From Lutibacter sp. (GTDB lineage: Bacteria > Bacteroidota > Bacteroidia > Flavobacteriales > Flavobacteriaceae): a stretch of DNA of 64,000 nucleotides. The notes under the pieces were generated by a model that worked only from the letters and a program-made list of their open reading frames with translations, was not told the origin of the DNA and did not search any database. The stretch lies in assembly GCF_016342705.1 (NCBI RefSeq), contig NZ_JAEINV010000002.1, forward strand, positions 298,625-362,624, written 5' to 3'. Positions 51,903 to 60,870 of the stretch are shown here, piece by piece (positions within the stretch are counted from its first letter, which is position 1; every line of letters starts with the position of its first letter). A program made the position numbers and the translations under genes.

Positions 51903-52643
51903 ATGGACGAATCAAAATACATATTATTCGATAAATATTTAAACAACGAATTGGGTGATGTTGAACTAACATCATTTGAAGAACAATTGCTTTCCAATGA
52001 AGATTTTAAAAAAGAATTTGAAATTTATAAAGCATTAGAAACTTCATTAGCTTCAAAATTTGAAAATGAAGAAGATGAAATTGCGTTAAGAAAAACACTT
52101 CAAAATTTAGGAAATCAACATATAAAAGAAAACGAAACTGCTAAAAAAGAAACAACAGTAATTTCATTATTTAACTATAAAAAGCTATTGGTTGCTGCAA
52201 GTATTGCCATTTTAATAGGGCTTTTTGTTTTTAATAATGGTAATCCTGTTTATGGAGATTTTGCAAATCATAATTCGTTAGAATTAGTTGTAAGAGGTGA
52301 AAATAACGACGCTATTGTTGCTGCTGAAAAAGCTTTTAATTCAAAAAAATATGAGGAAGCTTTAAAGCAGTTAACTGTTTTATCTGATGAATATTCTGAT
52401 GATGTTGAAATTGAATTGTATAAAGGAATTTGTAATTTAGAATTGAATAATTACACGAATGCTGAACAAATTTTCACTAAAATTAGCAACGGAAATTCAT
52501 CATTTTCAACCAAAGCAACTTGGTACAAAGCACTTAATTATTTAAAACAAGAAAAATTTGAAGATTGTAAAGTGGTTTTGCAAACTATTCCAGAAAGCGC
52601 TGAAGAGTATAACCAAGCTCAAAAATTATTAAAAAAATTATAG
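51903..52643 (+). CDS. Probable anti-sigma factor with transmembrane helix and TPR repeats
   Basis: A 246-residue protein. The N-terminal cytoplasmic part (FDKYLNNELGDVELTSFEEQ) resembles the helical sigma-binding region of Bacteroidota anti-sigma proteins. One transmembrane helix lies at about residues 96-113 (LLVAASIAILIGLFVF). Beyond it are TPR-like repeats (KAFNSKKYEEALKQLTVL, GICNLELNNYTNAEQIF, ALNYLKQEKFEDCKVVL). It would sense a periplasmic partner through the TPR domain. It is coupled to the sigma gene with a 1-bp gap. The anti-sigma role is inferred from layout and context. Confidence 0.78.
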   Translation: MDESKYILFDKYLNNELGDVELTSFEEQLLSNEDFKKEFEIYKALETSLASKFENEEDEIALRKTLQNLGNQHIKENETAKKETTVISLFNYKKLLVAASIAILIGLFVFNNGNPVYGDFANHNSLELVVRGENNDAIVAAEKAFNSKKYEEALKQLTVLSDEYSDDVEIELYKGICNLELNNYTNAEQIFTKISNGNSSFSTKATWYKALNYLKQEKFEDCKVVLQTIPESAEEYNQAQKLLKKL

Positions 52644-52663
52644 TCTTAAAATTAAACTTACCA

Positions 52664-52736
52664 GTCAACCTGAACTTGTTTCAGGTTCACAAATTTAATG
52701 CCTTATGAGATTCTGAAACAAGTTCTGAATGAGGAC
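52664..52736. repeat. REP-like nested palindrome, copy B
   Basis: The left arm GTCAACCTGAACTTGTTTCA is identical to copy A at 7384. The right arm TGAGATTCTGAAACAAGTTC followed by TGAATGAGGAC is the imperfect inverse of the left. The middle (about 20 bp) differs from copy A. It lies between the anti-sigma gene and a convergent gene and could act as a transcription end. Confidence 0.8.
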
Positions 52737-52755
52737 CTTTATAAGTTTTAAATTA

Positions 52756-53475
52756 TTAATTTCTATGTTTTAAATAATATGGAAAAAGAACATTTTCCCC
52801 ATGTTCAAATCTAGTTTCACAATTTTTAATATCTCCTTTAAATTTCAACTCATTAGGAACGGCTAAATTAAAAACACCTTTTCCTTTGGCCATTTTTTGT
52901 AATCTATTTAAGGCTTTATTTGACAGCTTTTGGTACAATGGATCCAAAATTTCACATTGTTCCATTTCACCATATTTTAAATCCCAATTTCTAGCGCTTT
53001 CATTTTTAAAAATTTCATCAGAAAAATAAATGCTAGACATTAAAGGAAATACAAATTCAATAACTTTAAGCGAACCTTCATTTGCAAAAGAAACCACTTC
53101 TTTATTTCTAATTATTAAACATCTAATAAAAAAATTATCCACATTTGATAATTGTTTCGCTGCTATAGCTGCTATTCCAACACCATTAATTTCATGACCT
53201 TTTTGCTTAATTTCATCATCAAACCACAAATAAAAATCTCTAATTATACTTATTGAAGTATATTTTAAATTTCCATTTTCTTGCGACAAATTAAAACTAT
53301 TTGCAGCCTTCCAAGTCTTCGTATTTCTTATTCTATCCTTTTTTAACCAACAACCTTCTTTTAAAATTAAACCACCCGTTTGTTTTTTAAATGTTCTATA
53401 ATTCTTCCATTCTTGAGAATGCGTTGCTTGAATAAAAAGTAAGGAAACTAATAAACTTAAATATTTTATTTTCAT
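52756..53475 (-). CDS. Exported protein of unknown function
   Basis: A 239-residue protein with a signal peptide (about residues 1-20, ending ATHSQ). The mature part starts EWKNYRTFKKQTGG, and the EGCWLKKDR, IRDFYLWFDDEIKQKGHEI and VGIAAIAAKQLS stretches look well conserved. I recall flavobacterial proteins of this type annotated loosely as toxin-complex proteins, but nothing in the sequence supports a toxin role. There is no membrane anchor or lipobox. It is monocistronic, with the REP-like element beyond its end. Confidence 0.7.
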   Translation of the reverse strand: MKIKYLSLLVSLLFIQATHSQEWKNYRTFKKQTGGLILKEGCWLKKDRIRNTKTWKAANSFNLSQENGNLKYTSISIIRDFYLWFDDEIKQKGHEINGVGIAAIAAKQLSNVDNFFIRCLIIRNKEVVSFANEGSLKVIEFVFPLMSSIYFSDEIFKNESARNWDLKYGEMEQCEILDPLYQKLSNKALNRLQKMAKGKGVFNLAVPNELKFKGDIKNCETRFEHGENVLFPYYLKHRN

Positions 53476-53564
53476 GAATAGAAAGAATTTTAACTAGCAT
53501 CAAAATTAGCCTTTAAATATGTATCAAACTATATAACAAACAATAATTCCTAAGAGTTTTTAAT

Positions 53565-53572
53565 TACTTTTG
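53565..53572 (+). promoter_or_regulatory. -7 element giving a near-leaderless tatD transcript
   Basis: TACTTTTG matches TAnnTTTG and ends 4 bp before the tatD ATG at 53577. Transcription would start about at the start codon. No TTG is found at the proper spacing. Confidence 0.4.
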
Positions 53573-53576
53573 CAAC

Positions 53577-54344
53577 ATGATTATTACCGATACACACACG
53601 CATTTATACAGCGAACAATTTGATGAAGATAGAAACGAAATGATTCAACGCGCTATTGATTTGGGCGTTTCTCGTTTTTTTATTCCAGCCATAGATTCTA
53701 ATTATTTAGATGCTATGTTAGATTTAGAAAAAGCATTTCCTGAAAATATTTTTTTAATGATGGGGTTGCATCCAACTCACGTTAAAGAAAATGTTGAAGA
53801 AGAATTGGCTTTTGTTAAAAAATGGTTAGATACTAGAAATTTTTATGCCGTTGGCGAAATTGGCATTGATTTATATTGGGATAAAACGTTTTTAAAGCAG
53901 CAACAACTTGCTTTTAAAACGCAAATAAAATGGGCAAAAGAAAAAAACTTACCAATTGTAATCCACTGTAGAGATGCTTTTGATGAAATTTTTGAAATTT
54001 TAGAAGATGAGAAAGATGCTAAACTATTTGGTATATTTCATTGCTTTTCCGGAAATTTAGAACAAGCTATAAAAGCAATTTCATACAATATGAAACTGGG
54101 AATTGGCGGTGTAGTAACCTTTAAAAATGGAAAAATAGATCAGTTTTTAAATGAAATTCCTATTGAGAACATTGTACTAGAAACCGATTCCCCTTATTTA
54201 GCGCCAACACCCTTTAGAGGAAAAAGAAACGAAAGTGGCTATATTACCAAAGTTTTAGATAAATTAGTAGATATTTATAAACTAAGTCCGCAGGAAGTTG
54301 CTGCAATAACTACTCAAAACTCAAAAGACGTATTTGGAATCTAG
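53577..54344 (+). CDS. tatD: TatD family metal-dependent hydrolase (DNase)
   Basis: A 255-residue amidohydrolase-fold nuclease implicated in DNA repair and quality control. Metal-binding residues appear in ITDTHTHLY, VGEIGIDLYWD, VIHCRDAF, FHCFSGN and LETDSPYLAP. GLHPTHVKE is another signature. The length fits the family. The ogt gene starts within its last codons. Confidence 0.95.
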   Translation: MIITDTHTHLYSEQFDEDRNEMIQRAIDLGVSRFFIPAIDSNYLDAMLDLEKAFPENIFLMMGLHPTHVKENVEEELAFVKKWLDTRNFYAVGEIGIDLYWDKTFLKQQQLAFKTQIKWAKEKNLPIVIHCRDAFDEIFEILEDEKDAKLFGIFHCFSGNLEQAIKAISYNMKLGIGGVVTFKNGKIDQFLNEIPIENIVLETDSPYLAPTPFRGKRNESGYITKVLDKLVDIYKLSPQEVAAITTQNSKDVFGI

Positions 54345-54816
54345 TAAAATAACATATTACAAAACACCTATTGGAACCGCAAAAATTATTGGAGATGAAA
54401 ATGGGATAACTTCGGTTTCTGTTATTGATGAAGAAATTGAAACTTCAAAAAAAATACCGACTTGCTTAAAAGATTGCGTGCAACAATTAGAGGAATATTT
54501 TAAAGGAAAAAGAACCAATTTTAATTTAACATTAAATCCTAAAGGAACTGAATTTCAACAAAAAGTTTGGGATGAATTATTGAAAGTCCCTTACGGAAAA
54601 ACCAGAACATATTTAGAACAAAGCAAAAAATTAGGCGATGTAAAAGCCATAAGAGCTGTTGCTTCAGCAAATGGAAAAAACCCAATTTGGATTGTTATTC
54701 CTTGCCATAGAATTATTGGAAGCAATGGATCATTAACTGGTTATGCGGGAGGAATTTGGCGTAAAAAGTGGTTATTAGAACACGAAAATCCTTCAACACA
54801 ACAATCATTATTTTAA
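54334..54816 (+). CDS. ogt: Methylated-DNA--protein-cysteine methyltransferase
   Basis: A 160-residue suicide enzyme that takes the methyl group from O6-methylguanine. The active site is IPCHRIIG, followed by GYAGG and the Lys/Leu end. The helix-turn-helix has VPYGKTRTYLEQSKKLG. No ATG precedes the conserved TYYKTPIGTAKI start. The TTG at 54334, inside the end of tatD, gives M-E-S-S-K-I-T and is the likely start, with an 11-bp overlap. The overlap suggests coupling with tatD. Confidence 0.92.
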   Translation: MESSKITYYKTPIGTAKIIGDENGITSVSVIDEEIETSKKIPTCLKDCVQQLEEYFKGKRTNFNLTLNPKGTEFQQKVWDELLKVPYGKTRTYLEQSKKLGDVKAIRAVASANGKNPIWIVIPCHRIIGSNGSLTGYAGGIWRKKWLLEHENPSTQQSLF

Positions 54817-54849
54817 ACTATTTTTGTAAAAAGCACGTTAGTTTAAAAA

Positions 54850-57800
54850 ATGAAAAAAGGATTCTTATTATTATTTTTAATTTTCACCGTGTCATTGTAT
54901 GCTCAAACAGAATTGAGTTCAATTGTTAAAAAAAAATATGTAGTTAAAAATGATTCTATACAAATTTCTCCTGTTAGCATTAGTCCTTATGGCTTTAAGG
55001 TATTATCATATTTACAAACGGAAATAGATACATCCAAGTATATCATAGATTTTTCAAAAGCACTCTTAATTTTTAAACCAAACATTCAACCCAAACCAAC
55101 TGAAGTAACTATAGAATACAACCCTTTTCCTGATTTTTTAACCAAAACCTATATGGCTTTTGACAAAAATTTAATTGTTCCAAATACTTCGTTTGAAAAT
55201 CAATTATATAGTTTCAATTCTAATCAACAAAAAATACCTTATAAACCTTTTGATGGTTTAATTACTTCAGGAAATGTTACGCGTGGATTAACTGTTGGAA
55301 ACAACCAAAATGGCGTGACAAATTCTACGTTAGACTTACAAATTGAAGGTAAATTATCCGACAAGGTAACTTTAAAAGCGTCTATAATTGACACAAATTT
55401 ACCAATTCAAGAAAATGGAAACACGTACAAATTAAATGAATTCGACAGAGTTTTTATTGAATTATCTAGCGATAGATGGCAAATTAATGCCGGTGATATT
55501 TATCTAAACAATTCAGAAACTTCCTTTTTAAGATTTAATAAAAAAGTTTCTGGACTTTCTGTAAATGCTCAAATTATAAATGAAAACTCTGAAATTAACA
55601 TTGAATCATCAGGCGCTATAGTAAAAGGGAAATACAAAAAATATCAATTTAAAGGACAAGAAGGAAACCAAGGTCCATATAAATTATCCGATTTTGAAAA
55701 TAGTTACATTTTAATTTTATCAAACACAGAACAAATTTATGTGAACGGAATTCAACTTAAAAGAGGTGAAGAAAACGATTATGTTATAGATTATAATACT
55801 GCTGAAATTACCTTTTCAACCACATTTCCTATTACAGCAAATATGAGAATTACTGCGGAATATCAATATACCGATAGAGTTTACACGCGTTTTGTAACGT
55901 ATAATAACATAGATTATAAAACCGAAAAACTTTCCGTAAGTGGTTATTTTTACAATGAAAACGATTTAAAAAATCAGCCGTTAGAACAAGATTTATCTAA
56001 CGAACAAAAACAATTATTGGCTAATGCCGGTAACAACAAAAACTTAATGGTTTCACCATCTTCTTATGAAGATAATTTTTCTGAAGATAAAATTCAATAT
56101 AAAAAAATAAGCAATGGAATTGATGACTATTTTGAATATTCAACCAATGAAACGGAAGAATTATACAACGTTTCTTTTACGTATGTTGGTGAAAATTTAG
56201 GAAATTACAGACTGAAAGATATAGTTGCTTATGGAAAAATTTACGAATTTGTTGGTGAAAATTCAGGAAACTACAATCCTGTTATTCAATTAATTGCACC
56301 TAACAAATTGCAAATAGTTGTTTTAAAAACGTTGTATAAACCTTCTTTAAAAACAGCCCTAAATATTGAAACCGCTTTTAGTGCTAACGATGAAAATTTG
56401 TTTTCCGAAATTGATGATGGCAATAATAAAGGAATGGCTACAAAATTAGGCTGGGAACAAATTATATTTCAAAAAAATTGGGAATTAAAAAGCAACCTAA
56501 AATTTGATTATTTAAACGAAAATTTTAAAAGTATTGAACGTATTCAACCTGTGGAATTTAACCGAGATTGGAATATTGAAACTATTACTGGAACACAAAA
56601 ATTAGTAAATACATCATTACAACTATCTAAAAAACAAAACCGAGTAATTTACGAGTTTGAAAATTTAGAATTGGGTGATTCTTTTTCCGGAAACAAACAT
56701 AAGTTTTATGGAAATTTACTATTAAATAATTTTTCTATTAAATTCAATAACAGTATTTTAAACAGTGAATCTATTATAGAAAATGGTGTTTTCTCAAGAA
56801 ACTTTTTAGCTGCAAAATATCAGCTCAAAAAGAGCTGGTATGGTGTTTTATTTAATGCTGAAAACAATAAAAAAACGGTAAACGAACTTCAAACATTTTC
56901 TAATTTAAGTCATAAATTTAACGAATACGAAGCTTTTTTAGGTGTTGGAGATTCTACAAAATTATATAGCCAAATTGGTGTAAATTTTAGAACCACCGAT
57001 AGTATTCAAAATAACAGATTTGAACGCGTAAATAATGCTAAAACGTACTATATAAAATCTATATTAATCAATTCAGAAACGGCGAATTTAAATACGTATA
57101 TTAATTATAGAACTGTTGAAAATACCAATTTTAAAAATGAAGAATCCTTAAATTCAAAAATTGTATATCAACAACAACTTTTTAAGCAGTTCTTAAGTTT
57201 AAGCACTATGTACCAAACCTTATCTGGTAATTTACCTCAGCAAGATTATACGTATATTAAAACCGAACCGGGACAAGGCTTTTACACTTGGATAGATTAT
57301 AATAACAACGGAATTAAAGAATTAAATGAGTTTGAAATTGCCCAATTTCCAGATCAGGCAACTTACTTGAGAATTATTTTACCAACCGTAAAATATATTG
57401 CCACACATCAAAATAAATTTACACAATCGCTTTCCATTAACCCGCAACAGTGGAATTCAAAAAAAGGAATGAAAAAATTGTTTTCCTCTTTTTATAATCA
57501 AACTTCCATTTTAATTGATAATAAACAAAAAAAACAAACCCATTTCAACCTTAATCCGTTTAATGTTTCTAATGATCATTTAATTGGGTTAAACTTTAAT
57601 TTAAACAATAATTTCTATTTTAATCGCGGTAAAAAGCACTATTCTACCACGTATAATTTTATAAATTCTCAAAACAAAAACACCACAACGGTAGACAATT
57701 TAGAAAACAATTTAAAATTACATAAACTTGAATTTGAGCATAAACTCGGTGATTTTTGGCAATTGAATTTTGAAGTTAGCAATGCTAAAAACACTACTAA

Positions 57801-58233
57801 TTCATTAAATTATGCCAATAGAAATTATGAATTAAATAACAATTCCATTTTTCCAAAGATTTCATATTATTATAGTGATGACGTTTATATATCCGTTTTT
57901 TATGAATTAAAAAATAAGGAAAATTTGCTTGGTGATATAGAAACATTAAAACTTCAAAAAATTGGTTTTCAAACAAATTATGCCAACAGCGATCACTATT
58001 TATTAAAAGCCGAAATTAATTTATTTAAAAATAATTTTATGGGCAACTACAATTCCCCTGTTGGCTATCAGATGTTAGAAGGCTTACAACCTGGAAATAA
58101 TTATACTTGGAGTTTGTTGTTTTACAAAAAAATTAATTCATTTTTAAATTTAAATATCAATTATTTAGGAAGAAAAAGTGAAACTTCTAAAACAATTCAT
58201 ACTGGAACAATTCAATTAAAAGCATTATTTTAA
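54850..58233 (+). CDS. Large outer-membrane beta-barrel protein (unknown function)
   Basis: A 1127-residue exported protein with a signal peptide ending LYAQ (about residue 19). It is rich in amphipathic strands ending in aromatics, and its last residue is Phe, as in outer-membrane barrels. The segment NGVTNSTLDLQIEGKLSDKV, followed by VTLKASIIDTNLPIQENG, together with the ITANMRITAEYQYTDRVYTR part, recalls repeats found in SprA-type proteins. It is much shorter than SprA, and no function can be assigned. It follows ogt by 33 bp on the same strand and may be co-transcribed. Confidence 0.75.
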   Translation: MKKGFLLLFLIFTVSLYAQTELSSIVKKKYVVKNDSIQISPVSISPYGFKVLSYLQTEIDTSKYIIDFSKALLIFKPNIQPKPTEVTIEYNPFPDFLTKTYMAFDKNLIVPNTSFENQLYSFNSNQQKIPYKPFDGLITSGNVTRGLTVGNNQNGVTNSTLDLQIEGKLSDKVTLKASIIDTNLPIQENGNTYKLNEFDRVFIELSSDRWQINAGDIYLNNSETSFLRFNKKVSGLSVNAQIINENSEINIESSGAIVKGKYKKYQFKGQEGNQGPYKLSDFENSYILILSNTEQIYVNGIQLKRGEENDYVIDYNTAEITFSTTFPITANMRITAEYQYTDRVYTRFVTYNNIDYKTEKLSVSGYFYNENDLKNQPLEQDLSNEQKQLLANAGNNKNLMVSPSSYEDNFSEDKIQYKKISNGIDDYFEYSTNETEELYNVSFTYVGENLGNYRLKDIVAYGKIYEFVGENSGNYNPVIQLIAPNKLQIVVLKTLYKPSLKTALNIETAFSANDENLFSEIDDGNNKGMATKLGWEQIIFQKNWELKSNLKFDYLNENFKSIERIQPVEFNRDWNIETITGTQKLVNTSLQLSKKQNRVIYEFENLELGDSFSGNKHKFYGNLLLNNFSIKFNNSILNSESIIENGVFSRNFLAAKYQLKKSWYGVLFNAENNKKTVNELQTFSNLSHKFNEYEAFLGVGDSTKLYSQIGVNFRTTDSIQNNRFERVNNAKTYYIKSILINSETANLNTYINYRTVENTNFKNEESLNSKIVYQQQLFKQFLSLSTMYQTLSGNLPQQDYTYIKTEPGQGFYTWIDYNNNGIKELNEFEIAQFPDQATYLRIILPTVKYIATHQNKFTQSLSINPQQWNSKKGMKKLFSSFYNQTSILIDNKQKKQTHFNLNPFNVSNDHLIGLNFNLNNNFYFNRGKKHYSTTYNFINSQNKNTTTVDNLENNLKLHKLEFEHKLGDFWQLNFEVSNAKNTTNSLNYANRNYELNNNSIFPKISYYYSDDVYISVFYELKNKENLLGDIETLKLQKIGFQTNYANSDHYLLKAEINLFKNNFMGNYNSPVGYQMLEGLQPGNNYTWSLLFYKKINSFLNLNINYLGRKSETSKTIHTGTIQLKALF

Positions 58234-58239
58234 TAATTA

Positions 58240-58272
58240 TTGTTATTGGTTTAATTATTGCTATTATATTTG
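58240..58272 (+). promoter_or_regulatory. Bacteroidota-type promoter before the small barrel gene
   Basis: TTG (58240-58242), a 22-bp spacer and TATATTTG (58265-58272) fit the consensus. A second TTG at 58246-58248 would give a 16-bp spacer. The -7 box ends 23 bp before the ATG. Confidence 0.6.
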
Positions 58273-58295
58273 AAAATAATTTAAAACTTATATCT

Positions 58296-58820
58296 ATGAA
58301 GAAACTTGCACTAAGCATGGTATTATTTGCAATTAGTTTAGGCTTATTTGCACAAAATGAAACTGATCAAAATGAATTAAAAATTAATATGTCCAATTTA
58401 ATTGGTTTTAAATGGCTAGATGTTGGTTACGAAAGAATTTTAAACGAAGAATCTTCAATTGGTTTTGGAACGCTTATTAGTTTAGATCATAGCGTTGATG
58501 GTTTAGATGAATACAGAACGTTTTCATTAACACCTTATTACAGACATTTCTTTTCTGATAAATATGCTCAAGGTTTCTTTGTGGAAGCATTCACTATGTT
58601 GCATTCTGGAAAAGATGAATATTACAACTATGAAACAGATTTAAATAATAAAGATAGTTTTACAGATTTTGCTGTGGGTATTTCTGCAGGAGCAAAATGG
58701 GTTACAGCAAGAGGTTTTGTAGCTGAGATTTATGCCGGAATTGGTAGAGACATGTTTAACCAAAGTGACATTGAAGTAGTTGGTCGTGGAGGAGTTTCTA
58801 TTGGGTACAGATTCCAATAA
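58296..58820 (+). CDS. Small outer-membrane beta-barrel protein (DUF3575-like)
   Basis: A 174-residue exported protein with a signal peptide (cleavage after GLFAQ, residue about 20). A short barrel of about eight strands follows (NMSNLIGFKWLDVGYERIL, FSLTPYYRHFF, GFFVEAFTML, ISAGAKWV, GGVSIGYRFQ), ending in an aromatic-x sequence typical of BamA substrates. It is monocistronic, with a promoter and terminator of its own. The function is unknown. Confidence 0.78.
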   Translation: MKKLALSMVLFAISLGLFAQNETDQNELKINMSNLIGFKWLDVGYERILNEESSIGFGTLISLDHSVDGLDEYRTFSLTPYYRHFFSDKYAQGFFVEAFTMLHSGKDEYYNYETDLNNKDSFTDFAVGISAGAKWVTARGFVAEIYAGIGRDMFNQSDIEVVGRGGVSIGYRFQ

Positions 58821-58835
58821 TTACATTATAAAAAC

Positions 58836-58867
58836 AAAAAAGCCGAGAAATTTCTCGGCTTTTTTTA
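58836..58867. terminator. Bidirectional terminator between the barrel gene and atpC
   Basis: AAAAAAGCCGAGAAATTTCTCGGCTTTTTT is a perfect palindrome with A and T tracts. It lies between a plus-strand end (58820) and a minus-strand end (58883). Confidence 0.9.
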
Positions 58868-58882
58868 TGTTGTTTAAAGTTA

Positions 58883-59161
58883 TTAGTCTGCTAAAATAAT
58901 TACTTTATTATCTTTCATTTCAATGGTACCACTTTTAATTGGTAAACTAAATTCACCTTTAACATTGCTAAATTTACTAGCAAATTGTTCGTTAATTTTA
59001 ACATTAACACCTTTAAATCTAACGGAACCTTCTACTAATAAAGATACAATTGGTGCGTGGTTATTCAACATTTGAAATTCACCATTCACACCTGGAACTG
59101 AAATCAACTCAACTTCCGTATTTAATAATGTTGCTTCTGGCGATACAATTTCTAAAATCAT
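58883..59161 (-). CDS. atpC: F1F0 ATP synthase subunit epsilon (short form)
   Basis: A 92-residue central-stalk subunit. The N-terminal beta-sandwich is present (LEIVSPEATLLNTEVELISV, NGEFQMLNNHAPIVSLL). The C-terminal helical hairpin of E. coli epsilon, which inhibits ATP hydrolysis, is missing. Short epsilon subunits are usual in Bacteroidota. It lies 27 bp after atpD. The other ATP synthase genes are not in the window. Confidence 0.93.
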   Translation of the reverse strand: MILEIVSPEATLLNTEVELISVPGVNGEFQMLNNHAPIVSLLVEGSVRFKGVNVKINEQFASKFSNVKGEFSLPIKSGTIEMKDNKVIILAD

Positions 59162-59188
59162 TTTATGTAGTTATTAGTTTCTTGTTAT

Positions 59189-60709
<1,521 letters not shown>

Positions 60710-60759
60710 TTATAATTTAGATAATTAATCTTTTTAGTTTAATCGTATTTTTCAGGTTG

Positions 60760-60767
60760 CAAAGATA
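60760..60767 (-). promoter_or_regulatory. -7 element of the atpDC operon
   Basis: On the minus strand TATCTTTG (60767-60760) fits TAnnTTTG, 62 bp upstream of the atpD start. No properly spaced TTG is seen. Confidence 0.4.
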
Positions 60768-60813
60768 GTTTTTTGATTTTATTTTTGAAAAAAAAATGTT
60801 CTTCTTTTTTGAA

Positions 60814-60849
60814 AAAAGAAACGCTCTAAAAATATTAGAGCGTTCTTTA
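60814..60849 (-). terminator. Terminator after the TonB-dependent receptor gene
   Basis: CGCTCTA (60822-60828) and TAGAGCG (60836-60842), extended by AAAGAA/TTCTTT, form a hairpin. An A-rich left side gives a U tract on the minus strand. It lies 22 bp past the stop. Confidence 0.8.
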
Positions 60850-60870
60850 TTAATTAAATACTGATTTATT

